Source of the DNA: Cronobacter universalis NCTC 9529
Lineage (GTDB): Bacteria > Pseudomonadota > Gammaproteobacteria > Enterobacterales > Enterobacteriaceae
DNA length: 64,000 nucleotides
Assembly: GCF_001277175.1 (NCBI RefSeq)
Contig: NZ_CP012257.1
Coordinates: 62,001-126,000 of the forward strand
Direction: 5' to 3'
The notes below the pieces were generated by a model that was not told where the DNA came from, made no database searches, and saw nothing but the letters and a program-made list of their open reading frames with translations. Below are positions 45,365-55,113 of this stretch, piece after piece (position 1 is the stretch's first letter; every line of letters starts with the position of its first letter). A program made the position numbers and the translations under genes.

Positions 45365-46294
45365 TTACTCACCCTCTCCCGGGAACAGGAACGGGTTGAT
45401 GGAGCTTCTGGCGAAGCCTTCCTGCTCCATACGGGCGTCGAGCACCAGCGAGGCGAGATCGTCCGCCACCGGCTCCACGTTCGGGTCTTTTTCCTGATAC
45501 AAAATCTTCAGGTAAGTGCCGCAGTCGCCGCAGCTTTCGGCTTTAATGGCCGCCTGCTCGCTCTCCAGCGACCAGTAGTGCAAATCGCGGGTCTGCTCGC
45601 AGTTGCTGCATTTAACGCGCACGACGTGCCATTCGGTTTCGCACAGGTTGCAGTGCAGATAGCGCAGCCCCTGGCTTGAGCCGATATGCACCATGCTGGA
45701 GACCGGTATGCTGCCGCAGACCGGGCAGAACTGACGCGCTTCGCCATACTCCGCCCGCGCTTTGCCGGGGATCAGGCTCGCCATCTGCGCCCAGTAGAGC
45801 GACAGCGCCGCCCAGATAAACGGCGCTTTATCGCTGCTCACCGCGCTGAAATCGGCGCTGAACAGGGCGCTCGCCATCATTTCCAGCTCCTGCGCCGAGG
45901 CTTTTTCGAGATTCTCGATAACCGCCAGCGCCGGGCCGCTCATCTCCGGCTTCAGCTCGGCAATCAGCGACTGCAACAGCTTTTGCCAGTGGCCGTCGCG
46001 CGGCAGTACGTGAATATCGAGCGGGGGCTTGCCCTGTTCCGCGGCTTCTTTGATGCGGGCCGTCAAATCCATCTCCAGCGGGTGGTCATACAGCACCACC
46101 TCCTGGGCATGCGCGATAAGCGCGGCAAAACGCAGGTAATCGCCCAGCGGATTATTTTCAGCCAGCTCGCGCAGGCGCGCGGCGCGGCGGTTATAGAGAT
46201 TTTTCAGTCTGGGGAACAATAACGGCGGAATCACTTCCGCCGTACGTTTATCGCTCTTCTCCAGCTGGTCTTGCGGGATGATGCGAATACTCAT
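45365..46294 (-). CDS. fdhE: Formate dehydrogenase accessory protein FdhE
   Basis: A 309-residue cytoplasmic protein needed to mature respiratory formate dehydrogenases. Four rubredoxin-like pairs are visible: [21 protein letters not shown] and CGDCGTYLK. Last gene of fdoGHI-fdhE, overlapping fdoI by 4 bases. Confidence 0.96.
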   Translation of the reverse strand: MSIRIIPQDQLEKSDKRTAEVIPPLLFPRLKNLYNRRAARLRELAENNPLGDYLRFAALIAHAQEVVLYDHPLEMDLTARIKEAAEQGKPPLDIHVLPRDGHWQKLLQSLIAELKPEMSGPALAVIENLEKASAQELEMMASALFSADFSAVSSDKAPFIWAALSLYWAQMASLIPGKARAEYGEARQFCPVCGSIPVSSMVHIGSSQGLRYLHCNLCETEWHVVRVKCSNCEQTRDLHYWSLESEQAAIKAESCGDCGTYLKILYQEKDPNVEPVADDLASLVLDARMEQEGFARSSINPFLFPGEGE

Positions 46295-46926
46295 TCAGAT
46301 GATTTTTCCTGTTTCTCGCGCACTTCGCGATACCAGCGCGGGTGGTGTTTCTTCGCCCAGGTTTTAGTAACCCAGCCTTCCACCATGGCGGTAATGGTGC
46401 CTTTGACCCACAGGGCCGCGTAAATATGCACCATGATAACCACAATTAAGGCCACCGCGGCAAATGAATGCGCCAGCAGCGCCAGGCGAATCACCGGGAT
46501 GGGGAACATCGGCGCGAACCACGGACGCCAGATCACCACGCCGCTTGCCAGTAACAGCAGAAGCAGCAGAATGGCCGCCCAGAAGACGCACTTCTGACCG
46601 AAATTATAGCGCCCGGTATCGCCCACTTCCTCGTTCATGGCGATTTTGTGGATATTTTTTGCCCACAAAATATCGTCACGGTTAATGAGGTTGTGGTGCC
46701 AGTAACGGAAAAACATCAGCATAAACGAGACGAACATCACCACCCCAACGAAGGGGTGGAGGATGCGCGCCAGCTGCGGCGTGCCGAGAATGTTCATCAG
46801 CCAGTTGAAGGAGGGGAAAAAGAACCCCAGCCCGCTCACCGCCGCCAGCACGAAGGCGAAGGCGGTGATCCAGTGGTTGATTCGCTCTGGCGCGCTGTAG
46901 CGCACGATGGTGTCACGTCTTTTCAT
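46291..46926 (-). CDS. fdoI: Formate dehydrogenase-O cytochrome b556 subunit
   Basis: A 211-residue inner-membrane protein with four helices and His ligands for two haems; it passes electrons from FdoH to quinone. [25 protein letters not shown] begins helix 1. It overlaps both fdoH and fdhE by 4 bases. Confidence 0.96.
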   Translation of the reverse strand: MKRRDTIVRYSAPERINHWITAFAFVLAAVSGLGFFFPSFNWLMNILGTPQLARILHPFVGVVMFVSFMLMFFRYWHHNLINRDDILWAKNIHKIAMNEEVGDTGRYNFGQKCVFWAAILLLLLLLASGVVIWRPWFAPMFPIPVIRLALLAHSFAAVALIVVIMVHIYAALWVKGTITAMVEGWVTKTWAKKHHPRWYREVREKQEKSSE

Positions 46927-47825
46927 TTACGCACCTCATCATCGTCATGGTGCAGATTGTCTTCATCTTCCTCGGCGCGGTTTGGACCGATACCGACGTA
47001 GTGGAAGACGCTGGCTGCGAAGGTCGCCGCAAAGCCGATAGCGGCGAGCGGTTTCCAGATGCCTTTCCAGAACTTAACGGCTTCGCTGATTTCCGGGTTC
47101 TCCGGCAGACCGTGATACAGGTTCGGCTTGTCGTTGTGGTGCAGCACGTACATGACGTGCGTACCGCCAACGCCTGCCGGATCGTACAGGCCCGCGTTTT
47201 CGTAACCACGGGTTTTCAGCTCCGCCACGCGCTCGCCAGCCAGCTGTTTCATATCCTCTTTGGAGCCAAAGTGGATAGCGCCGGTCGGACAGGTCTTCAC
47301 GCACGCCGGCTCCTGGCCCACGGTCACGCGATCCACGCACAGGGTGCATTTGTAGACGCGGTTATCTTCCGGGTTCAGGCGCGGGACGTCGAACGGACAG
47401 CCCGCGATGCAGTAGCCGCAGCCGATGCACTGCTCAGACTGAAAATCGACGATGCCGTTGGCATACTGAATGATAGCGCCTTCCGACGGGCACGCTTTCA
47501 GGCAGCCCGGATCGGCGCAGTGCATACAGCCATCCTTGCGGATAAGCCATTCCAGTTTGTCGTTCTGCTCCACTTCCGAGAAGCGCATCACGGTCCAGGA
47601 CTTGGCGGTCAGATCCGCCGGGTTGTCATACACCCCGACGTTATGACCGACCTCGTCACGCAGATCGTTCCACTCGGAACAGGCCACCTGACAGGCTTTA
47701 CAGCCGATACAGGTGGTCACGTCGATAAGCTTCGCCACTTCCTGCTGGTGGTCCCGCGCCTGCGGCGCGGGCGTGAAACCGTTAGTCGCGGAACGACGGA
47801 TAATGTCTTGCGATTGATAAGCCAT
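46923..47825 (-). CDS. fdoH: Formate dehydrogenase-O iron-sulfur subunit
   Basis: A 300-residue protein with four [4Fe-4S] Cys clusters, such as [28 protein letters not shown] and [13 protein letters not shown], and one C-terminal membrane helix ([20 protein letters not shown]). It joins FdoG to FdoI. 12 bases separate it from fdoG. Confidence 0.97.
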   Translation of the reverse strand: MAYQSQDIIRRSATNGFTPAPQARDHQQEVAKLIDVTTCIGCKACQVACSEWNDLRDEVGHNVGVYDNPADLTAKSWTVMRFSEVEQNDKLEWLIRKDGCMHCADPGCLKACPSEGAIIQYANGIVDFQSEQCIGCGYCIAGCPFDVPRLNPEDNRVYKCTLCVDRVTVGQEPACVKTCPTGAIHFGSKEDMKQLAGERVAELKTRGYENAGLYDPAGVGGTHVMYVLHHNDKPNLYHGLPENPEISEAVKFWKGIWKPLAAIGFAATFAASVFHYVGIGPNRAEEDEDNLHHDDDEVRK

Positions 47826-47837
47826 AAGTCGTCTCCG

Positions 47838-50800
47838 TTACACCTTTTCCACGTTCACCAGGAACGCCTTGAATTCCGGCGTCTGGGTGTTGGCGTCGCC
47901 CACGAACGGCGTCAGCGTGTTGGCGATAAAGCCTTTCTTCGCGACCCCTTCGTAACCCCAGTGGATTGGAATACCGATGGTATCCACCTGTTTGCCGTCC
48001 ACGTTGAGCGTGCGAATACGCTTGGTCACCACCGCTTTGGCTTTGATATAGCCGCGGTTGGAGGAGACTTTCACGGTATCGCCCTGCGCGATGCCAAGCT
48101 TGCCGGCAAGTTTCTCGCCTATCTCCACAAACTGTTCCGGCTGCGCGATGGCGTTTAACAGCGCGTGCTTGGTCCAGTAGTGGAAATGCTCGGTCAGACG
48201 GTACGTGGTGCCGACATACGGGAACTTATCCGCTTTGCCCATCGCTTCCAGATCGCCTTTGAACACGCGCGCCGCCGGGTTAGACACCACGTTCGGGTGC
48301 AGCGGGTTGGTGCCAATCGGCGTCTCGAACGGCTCGTAGTGTTCCGGGAACGGGCCTTCCGCCATTTTGTCGATGGCGAACAGGCGGCCCATGCCTTCCG
48401 GCTGCATGATAAACGGACCGACATCGCTGCCCGGTGGCGCGGTGCTGTAGTCCGGGATATCGGCGCCGACCCACTTGCCGTTGGCGTAAGAGAGAAGCTG
48501 GCGTTTCGGGTCCCACGGTTTGCCCTGCGGATCCGCGGAGGCGCGGTTATACAGGATGCGACGGTTCAGCGGCCACGCCCATGCCCAGCCCAGCGTATTG
48601 CCAAGGCCCGACGGGTCGGCGTTGTCGCGGCGCGCCATCTGGTTGCCGTCCGGCGTCCAACTACCGGCGAAGATCCAGCAGCCGCTCGAGGTGGTGCCGT
48701 CGTCGCGCAGGTGCGCGAAGGTGCCCAGCTGATCGCCTTTCTTCGCCAGTACGTTGCCGGTCACCGGATCGATGATATCCGCCAGCGCTTTACCGTTGCT
48801 CTCCATAGCCACTTCTTCCGGCGACGGGTTTTCCGGCGTCGAATAGTTCCAGCTCATGCTGAGCACCTGTTCCGGGCACGCGCCGCCCTGCTCGGCGTAC
48901 ATCTTACGCAGGCGCAGGAAGATGCCGGCCAGAATTTCGCCGTCGTTCAGCGCTTCGCCCGGTGCATCCTGGCCTTTCCAGTGCCACTGCAGCCAGCGGC
49001 CGGAGTTCACGATAGATCCGTTCTCTTCGGCAAAGCAGGTGGACGGCAGGCGGAACACTTCGGTCTGAATGCTCGCCGGATCGACATCGTTCTGCTCGCC
49101 GTGGTTCTGCCAGAAGGTAGAGGTCTCGGTATTGAGCGGATCGATAGTCACCAGGAACTTCAGTTTTGAGAGTGAAGCGACCACTTTGTTTTTGTTCGGG
49201 AACGAGGCGACCGGGTTAAAGCCCTGGCAGATGTAGCCGTTGACTTTGCCCTGGTGCATCATCTCGAAATATTGCAGGACGTCGTAGCCTTTATCCCACT
49301 TCGGCAGCCAGTCGAAGCCCCAGCTGTTCTCCGCCGTCGCTTTATCGCCATAGAAGGCTTTCATCAGCGAAACGAAGAATTTCGGGTAGTTGCCCCAGTA
49401 GTTCACCTGGCCTTCCAGCAGCGGTTTCGGCGTGTTGGCGGTCAGGTAGGTTTGCAGATCGGCCTGTTTTTCGCTTGGCAGCGACATGTAGCCGGTCAGG
49501 CTCTGGCTCAGCAGACCGAGGTCGGTCAGACCCTGAATGTTGGAGTGTCCGCGAAGCGCATTCACGCCGCCGCCCGCCATACCCATATTACCCAGCAGCA
49601 GCTGGATCATGGCCATAGTACGGATGTTCTGGGCGCCCACGGAGTGCTGCGTCCAGCCGAGCGCATACAGGAACGACGCGGTTTTGTCGTGCACGCTGGT
49701 TTCGGCGATGTATTCGCACACCTTGAGGAAATCGGCTTTCGGCGTCCCACAGATATTCTCAACGACATCCGGCGTATAGCGGGAGACGTGCGTTTTCAGC
49801 AGGTTCCAGACGCAGCGCGGGTGAGAGAGCGTGGTATCGCGTTTCGCGAAGCCTTTTTCATCCAGCTCATAGTGCCAGCTGGTTTTGTCATATTTGCGTT
49901 TTTCCGCGTCGTAGCCGGTAAACAGGCCGTCATCGAAACCGTAATCTTCACGCACGATCAGGCTGGCGTTAGTGTAGGCCTCGACATATTCGCGGTTAAA
50001 CTTGTTGTTGTTCAGCAGGTACAGCAGTACGCCTGACAGGAAAGCGATGTCAGTACCGGAACGGATAGGCGTATAGAAATCGGCCACCGACGCCGTGCGC
50101 GTAAAGCGCGGGTCAATCACGATAAGCTTCGCGCCATTGTGGATCTTGGCTTCCATCGCCCAGCGGAAACCCACCGGATGCGCTTCTGCCGCGTTCCCAC
50201 CCATCACGACGATGAGGTTGGCGTTCTTCATATCAACCCAGTGGTTGGTCATCGCACCGCGACCAAATGTTGGAGCAAGACTTGCTACCGTTGGTCCGTG
50301 TCAGACACGCGCCTGGTTATCCACGGCTAACATGCCGAGGGCGCGGGTAAATTTCTGGGTTAAATAGCCGGTTTCGTTACTGGAAGCGGAGGCGCACAGC
50401 ATACCGGTGGAGAGCCAGCGGTTAACGGTCGTGCCTTCGGCGTTTTGCGCGATGTAGTTCGCGTCGCGGTCTTCTTTCATCAGCTTCGCGATGCGATCGA
50501 ACGCGTCTTCCCAGCTGATGCGCTGCCATTTATCGGAGCCTGGCGCGCGGTATTCCGGGTACTTCAGACGCGATTCGGAGTGGATGAAATCCACCAGACC
50601 TGCGCCTTTCGGGCAAAGCGCCCCGCGGTTGACCGGATGATCCGGGTCCCCTTCGATGTGGAAAATCGAGGATTTCGCGTTTTTCGCGCCGTCGCCGAGG
50701 CTATACATCAACAGCCCACAGCCGACGGAGCAGTACGTACAGGTATTACGGGTTTCGCGGGTGCGCAGCAGTTTATATTGCCGTGTTTCCGCCAGCGCGA

Positions 50801-50888
50801 CGCTGGGGGCAAATCCCAGTGCGGCTGCCGTGGTGCCTGCCATACCGCCAGCGCAGATCTTAAAGAACTGCCTTCTGCTGACCTGCAT
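47838..50888 (-). CDS. fdoG: Formate dehydrogenase-O large subunit, selenoprotein
   Basis: A 1016-residue periplasmic molybdopterin enzyme oxidising formate. UGA at 50303-50301 is read as selenocysteine 196 (context NQARV-U-HGPTVASL), so the two open frames 50888-50301 and 50252-47838 are one gene. The N-terminus is a Tat signal (SRRQFFK, then a hydrophobic stretch to ALA). CTYCSVGCG...GALCPKG binds a [4Fe-4S] cluster. Total length equals E. coli FdoG. AAGGAG is 7 bases before its ATG. Production depends on selA and selB in this window and on FdhD and FdhE. Confidence 0.97.
50262..50303 (-). promoter_or_regulatory. SECIS hairpin of fdoG
   Basis: Directly after the UGA, the mRNA can fold with GACCAA pairing with UUGGUC and an upper stem AGCAA/UUGCU closing a GUC loop. 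This is the SelB-binding layout known from bacterial formate dehydrogenase mRNAs. Confidence 0.85.
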
Positions 50889-51053
50889 GGATTGCTCCTT
50901 GTTCAGACATTGTCACAAAGTAAGTCGTATGGTTTTTCTTTTGCGGATGCCGCCGCAACGGTTCACAATCATCATTCCCTTCTTAAAGAGGAGGGATTAG
51001 GCGCAACAGAATACCACAATGTTGCTGAGGCTGTTTCAGACGGTTAATAAAAA

Positions 51054-51896
51054 GTGAATAAGAACCATCCAGAACTGTTGCAAAACGTGACCGACGTCAC
51101 CGCCGCTCGTTCCCTTCCGCTCTGGAAAAGAGAGAATCTCACCACCACAGAGCCGGACTGGCTGGCGGAAGAAGTGCCGGTAGCGCTGGTCTACAACGGT
51201 ATATCCCACGTCGTGATGATGGCGTCTCCCAAAGATTTGGAAATCTTCGCCCTTGGGTTTTCTTTATCGGAAGGAATTGTCGAATCTTCACACGAAATTT
51301 ACGGTATGGATATTATCCATGGGTGTAATGGTATCGAAATTCAGGTGGAACTTTCCAGCCGTCGCTTTATGGGGCTCAAAGCGCGCCGCCGCAATCTGGC
51401 GGGGCGGACCGGCTGCGGCGTCTGCGGCGTGGAACTGCTTAACGATATTGTGCGTCCTCTGGCTCCGCTGCCGTTCACGCAAACTTTCTCGCTTGATAAC
51501 CTCGACGGCGCGCTGCGTCAGCTTGCCAGCGTCCAGCCTGTCGGCGAGCTCACCGGCTGTACGCACGCCGCCGCCTGGCTGACGCCGCAGGGCGATATCG
51601 CGGGCGGGCATGAGGATGTCGGGCGTCACGTCGCGCTGGATAAACTGCTCGGCCGCCGCGCGCGTGAAGCGTGGCAGCAGGGCGCGGTACTGGTCTCGAG
51701 TCGCGCCAGCTATGAGATGGTGCAGAAAGCCGCGACCTGCGGCGTGGAAATTCTCTTTGCGGTCTCTGCCGCCACCACGCTCGCCGTGGAAGTCGCCGAG
51801 CGCTGCAACCTGACGCTGGTGGGCTTTTCGCGCCCTGGCCGCGCGACGATTTATACGCATCCGCAGCGCCTGATCGCAGGCGATAAAAACGCATAA
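51054..51896 (+). CDS. fdhD: Sulfur carrier FdhD for formate dehydrogenase
   Basis: A 280-residue cytoplasmic protein that moves sulfur to the molybdenum cofactor of formate dehydrogenases. The key Cys pair is in [25 protein letters not shown] is conserved. GTG start at 51054, as in E. coli, divergent from fdoG across a 165-base gap holding both promoters. Confidence 0.96.
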   Translation: MNKNHPELLQNVTDVTAARSLPLWKRENLTTTEPDWLAEEVPVALVYNGISHVVMMASPKDLEIFALGFSLSEGIVESSHEIYGMDIIHGCNGIEIQVELSSRRFMGLKARRRNLAGRTGCGVCGVELLNDIVRPLAPLPFTQTFSLDNLDGALRQLASVQPVGELTGCTHAAAWLTPQGDIAGGHEDVGRHVALDKLLGRRAREAWQQGAVLVSSRASYEMVQKAATCGVEILFAVSAATTLAVEVAERCNLTLVGFSRPGRATIYTHPQRLIAGDKNA

Positions 51897-52026
51897 AAAT
51901 TGTTCAGTTTTTCTGACAAAGAACGGCAAATCCTTCCGCTTTTGGTTTCCGGTGTGCAGGTCTACTATTACACACATCGAAGGCGACACGCCTTCTCACT
52001 TAAACCAGAACTGAAGGAATATTGCC

Positions 52027-52236
52027 ATGAACACTATCAAATCTTTTGTCGCAGTTATGACCCTTGCTACCGCTTTCGGCGCTTTCGCTGGCCAGTCCAT
52101 CACCGCGACCGACACCACGCTCTCCGGCGCGGAAGCTAAAATCGCCGCGCAGGCCGAGCAGATGGGCGCGACGTACAAAATCACCGAAGCGTTCACCGGC
52201 AATCAGGTCCACATGACCGCCGAACTGAACAAATAA
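52027..52236 (+). CDS. Small exported DUF1471 (YhcN/BhsA-type) protein
   Basis: A 69-residue periplasmic protein. Signal peptide MNTIKSFVAVMTLATAFGAFA; mature part is a single short DUF1471 domain (GAEAKIAAQAEQMGATYKITEAF). Such proteins respond to stress or affect biofilm, but this member's role is unknown. AAGGA precedes the start and a strong terminator follows. Confidence 0.87.
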   Translation: MNTIKSFVAVMTLATAFGAFAGQSITATDTTLSGAEAKIAAQAEQMGATYKITEAFTGNQVHMTAELNK

Positions 52237-52254
52237 GCCAGAAGTTGTCGAAAG

Positions 52255-52277
52255 AGCGCCTGCGGGCGCTTTTTTTA
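52255..52277 (+). terminator. Rho-independent terminator
   Basis: AGCGCC / GGCGCT stem with a 4-base loop and seven T. It overlaps the end of azlD, which reads toward it. Confidence 0.88.
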
Positions 52278-52598
52278 TGGCATCCCCGCCAGACGCAGCA
52301 GCGCGGTGACGACTGCCGCCGCAACAATCACCACGATTAACGGCGCCTTGCGCCAGGCCAGAAAGAGCGCGAACGCCACGCCCAGCACCCTCGCCATACC
52401 CGCAAAATGCTCGCTTTCATAGAAAGTGGCCGCCAGCGCCACGGCAAACAGCAATGTCGTTGCCGCATCGGAGAGCAGCGCCTGCGCCCGTTCGCTCAGC
52501 GCCAGCTTGTTACCGAGCTTCGCCCCGCCAAAGCGCATCAGATACGTGCCGACAGAAAGTACGGCGATCCCAGCCAGAATCATCATGGTGCTCGCCAT
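52275..52598 (-). CDS. azlD: AzlD-type small subunit of branched-chain amino-acid exporter
   Basis: A 107-residue membrane protein with three or four helices (LSVGTYLMRFGG motif). It pairs with AzlC, whose stop overlaps its start by a base, to export branched-chain amino acids or analogues. Confidence 0.85.
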   Translation of the reverse strand: MASTMMILAGIAVLSVGTYLMRFGGAKLGNKLALSERAQALLSDAATTLLFAVALAATFYESEHFAGMARVLGVAFALFLAWRKAPLIVVIVAAAVVTALLRLAGMP

Positions 52599-53275
52599 TA
52601 TTTCTTCCTCGTGAATAAGCCCGCCAGCGAGAGCAGCACCGGCAGCCCGACCGGCGCGAACGGCACGGCGGCAAGCGAGAGCGCCGCGCCGCTGCCTGCG
52701 CGGATAAGCGTGGTTCTGTTTTTCAGGGCGGGCAGCACCAGCGCGAGTAAGATCGCCGGGAAAACGGCGTCAAGACCGATGGTTTCCGGCGCGGGAAGCA
52801 GCGTGCCCATCGCCACGCCGATAACAACGCCAAGCGGCCAGCACAGCGCCACGCCAAGCCCGCACAGCCAGTACGCCGCTTTGCGCGTTTCGGGCGTCTC
52901 CTGCGATAGCCCGAACACCACGCTTTCATCATTCATGATGTGCGAGCCCAGCAGTCTTTTCGCGCCACGGCCCACGAGATCCCGCACCGTGATGCCAAAC
53001 GGCAGATGGCGCGCGTTAACCAGCAGACCCGCCGCCGCCGCGGCCAGCGGGTTCCCCCCGCTTGCGACGATGCCGATAAAAATAAACTCCGACGCGCCTG
53101 CCAGCACCGCGATGGACAGCAGCAGCGGCACCCACATCGCGAAGCCATAAGCCATCGCCAGCGTGCCATAAGAAATACCCACCACGCCGACGGCCAGACA
53201 GACCAGCGCAATAGCCTTTATAATGTCGCCTTTAAGACAGGCGAACCGGTGTAGAATCATACGTTTTTCACCCAT
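52598..53275 (-). CDS. azlC: AzlC-type branched-chain amino-acid exporter subunit
   Basis: A 225-residue membrane protein of the AzlC/YgaZ family, with AGASEFIFIGIVASGGNPLAAAAAGLLVNARHLPFGI near the middle and MNDESVVFGL later. Forms a transporter with AzlD. It is divergent from an XRE-cupin regulator that most likely controls it. Confidence 0.88.
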   Translation of the reverse strand: MGEKRMILHRFACLKGDIIKAIALVCLAVGVVGISYGTLAMAYGFAMWVPLLLSIAVLAGASEFIFIGIVASGGNPLAAAAAGLLVNARHLPFGITVRDLVGRGAKRLLGSHIMNDESVVFGLSQETPETRKAAYWLCGLGVALCWPLGVVIGVAMGTLLPAPETIGLDAVFPAILLALVLPALKNRTTLIRAGSGAALSLAAVPFAPVGLPVLLSLAGLFTRKK

Positions 53276-53329
53276 AACGAACGAATGAACATTATAATGA
53301 ACAGACCGCGGCCGATTTTCAACACGAAC

Positions 53330-53349
53330 GTTCGTTCATTTTAACGAAC
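53330..53349. promoter_or_regulatory. Inverted repeat, probable operator of the XRE regulator
   Basis: GTTCGTT-CATTTT-AACGAAC between azlC and the regulator. A related AACGAACGAATGAAC stretch lies at 53277-53290 nearer azlC, so the control region has two or more binding sites. Confidence 0.65.
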
Positions 53350-53362
53350 CAGGGAGTCCGAC

Positions 53363-53911
53363 ATGACACAGCCCATCACCGTGATTGCTCAAAGTCTCGT
53401 GCGTGAACGCACGCGCGCCGGGTTATCGCTGGCCGAAGTGGCCCGCCGCGCGGGGATCGCGAAATCCACGCTGTCCCAGCTCGAAGCCGGGAACGGTAAT
53501 CCGAGCCTGGAGACGCTCTGGGCGTTATGCGTGGCGCTCGATATTCCTTTCGCCCGCCTGATGGAGCCGCAGGCCAATAAAACGCAGGTGATCCGCCGCG
53601 GCGAAGGGCCAAAAGTCGTGGCGGAACTCGCCAATTATCAGGCGATTTTGCTGGCGACCTGTCCGCCTGGCGCGCGTCGCGATATCTACCTGTTACTGAC
53701 GCAGCCGGAAGGCGAGCGCCTGTCGCAGCCGCATCCAACGGGTTCGGTGGAACATATCATCGTGACGCAGGGACGCGCGCTGGTCGGGCTGGTGGAAGCG
53801 CCGGAGGAGTTGCACGCCGGGGATTACATCTGTTACCCGGCCGATCGGGCACATATTTTTCGCGCGCTGGAGCCGGATACTCAGGCAATTCTGGTGGCGG
53901 AACAGAATTAA
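53363..53911 (+). CDS. XRE-family regulator with C-terminal cupin
   Basis: A 182-residue regulator. Residues ~10-65 form the helix-turn-helix (LSLAEVARRAGIAKSTLSQLEAGNGNPSLETLWAL); the C-terminal half is a cupin barrel (VEHIIVTQGRALVGL, LHAGDYICYPADRAHIF) for a small ligand. Divergent from azlCD, with inverted repeats in between, so it probably regulates that exporter in response to an amino acid. Confidence 0.87.
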   Translation: MTQPITVIAQSLVRERTRAGLSLAEVARRAGIAKSTLSQLEAGNGNPSLETLWALCVALDIPFARLMEPQANKTQVIRRGEGPKVVAELANYQAILLATCPPGARRDIYLLLTQPEGERLSQPHPTGSVEHIIVTQGRALVGLVEAPEELHAGDYICYPADRAHIFRALEPDTQAILVAEQN

Positions 53912-53987
53912 GCCCTACAGAATCTGTGGACGCCTGCGACGCCCCCAGGCGACACTTTTACGCATCATGCAATCAGGCACTTAACTT

Positions 53988-54995
53988 ATGTCGCTTAAAG
54001 CAATCGCCGCACAACTTGGCCTCTCCGTCACCACCGTCAGCCGCGCGCTGAACGGTTACGATGACGTTTCTCAGGAGACCCGCGCGCGGGTGGAGGCCGA
54101 AGCGGCGCGACGCGGCTACCGGCCTAACACGTTCGCGCGTCGCCTGAAAATGGGCAAAATCGACGCCGTCGGGCTGGTCTTTCCCGTGCATCCCGTGCCG
54201 CTCAATAACAGCGTCTTTATGGAGATGGTGGGCGAGATAAGCCGCGAACTGGCCCAACATGAGGTCGATTTGCTGCTGATTGCCGATGACGATCTGGCGG
54301 ACAGCCACAGCTATATGCGTCTGGTGCAAAGCCGCCGCGTGGACGCGCTGATCGTGGCGCATACGCTCGATAACGACCCACGTTTGCAGCAGCTCCAGAC
54401 GGTGAATTTTCCTTTCCTGGCGCTCGGGCGCAGCCGGTTGCCGCAACCCTACGCCTGGTTTGATTTCGATAACTACGCCGGTACGCATCAGGCCACCGAG
54501 CGGTTAATTCGTCTCGGCCACCGGCGCATCGCGATGCTTGGCGAGCACAACAGCCAGGCGTTTATCACCCAGCGCCGCGAGGGCTGGCGAGACGCGCTGA
54601 AAGCGCATCAGCTTGATGACAGCGGCCTGCGGATGCTGCCGCCTACCCGCCGCGCGGGCTACAAAGCGGTGCTGGAACTGATGGCGCTGCCCGCGCCGCC
54701 GACGGCCATTGTGACCGACTGCAACTCGCTTGGCGACGGGGCCGCGATGGCGCTGCAAACCCTCAATCGCTTACAGGGCGAAGGGGCCGTTTCGCTGGTG
54801 GTCTATGACGGTCTGCCGCCCGACAGCATCGTGGAGATGGACGTGGCGGCGGTCATTCAGTCCACGCGCGAAGGCGTGGGCCGGCAAATCGCCGGCATGG
54901 TGCAGCGTCTCATCGCGGGCGAGCCCGCAGAACAGCTCCAGGTGCTGTGGCAGCCCGATTTTCTGGAGGGCGACACGCTGCACCCCGCTGACTAA
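53988..54995 (+). CDS. LacI-family regulator of the raf-like cluster
   Basis: A 335-residue regulator. MSLKAIAAQLGLSVTTVSRALNGYDDVS is the LacI helix-turn-helix plus hinge helix (PNTFARRL); the rest is the periplasmic-binding-protein-like sugar domain. It precedes an alpha-galactosidase and a LacY-type symporter on the same strand, with two operator-like palindromes in the gap. RafR-like by position; the inducer is presumably melibiose or raffinose. Confidence 0.88.
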   Translation: MSLKAIAAQLGLSVTTVSRALNGYDDVSQETRARVEAEAARRGYRPNTFARRLKMGKIDAVGLVFPVHPVPLNNSVFMEMVGEISRELAQHEVDLLLIADDDLADSHSYMRLVQSRRVDALIVAHTLDNDPRLQQLQTVNFPFLALGRSRLPQPYAWFDFDNYAGTHQATERLIRLGHRRIAMLGEHNSQAFITQRREGWRDALKAHQLDDSGLRMLPPTRRAGYKAVLELMALPAPPTAIVTDCNSLGDGAAMALQTLNRLQGEGAVSLVVYDGLPPDSIVEMDVAAVIQSTREGVGRQIAGMVQRLIAGEPAEQLQVLWQPDFLEGDTLHPAD

Positions 54996-55037
54996 ACCCT
55001 TCCCCTTCTCTTAAACAAAATCCTGTGCAGATCACAC

Positions 55038-55055
55038 ATCCGAAACGTTTTGGTT
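55038..55055. promoter_or_regulatory. LacI-type operator 1
   Basis: ATCCGAAACGTTTTGGTT, an imperfect copy of the palindrome 21 bases downstream. Confidence 0.8.
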
Positions 55056-55058
55056 GGC

Positions 55059-55076
55059 ATCCGAAACGTTTCGGAT
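55059..55076. promoter_or_regulatory. LacI-type operator 2
   Basis: ATCCGAAACGTTTCGGAT, a perfect 18-bp palindrome with the central CG of LacI/GalR sites. 21 bases centre to centre from operator 1, two helical turns, so two dimers can bind the same face just before the alpha-galactosidase gene. Confidence 0.88.
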
Positions 55077-55113
55077 CAACAGTAAAAGCATTCCTTATTC
55101 CGGAGATGCTTTT

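Noticed and set aside
47838..50888. fdoG as two separate genes or a pseudogene
   Set aside because: The TGA is exactly at selenocysteine 196, with a SECIS hairpin behind it, and selA and selB are present.
55024..55040. CRP site before the alpha-galactosidase gene
   Set aside because: TGTG and TCACA halves are present but the spacer is 3, not 6 bases.
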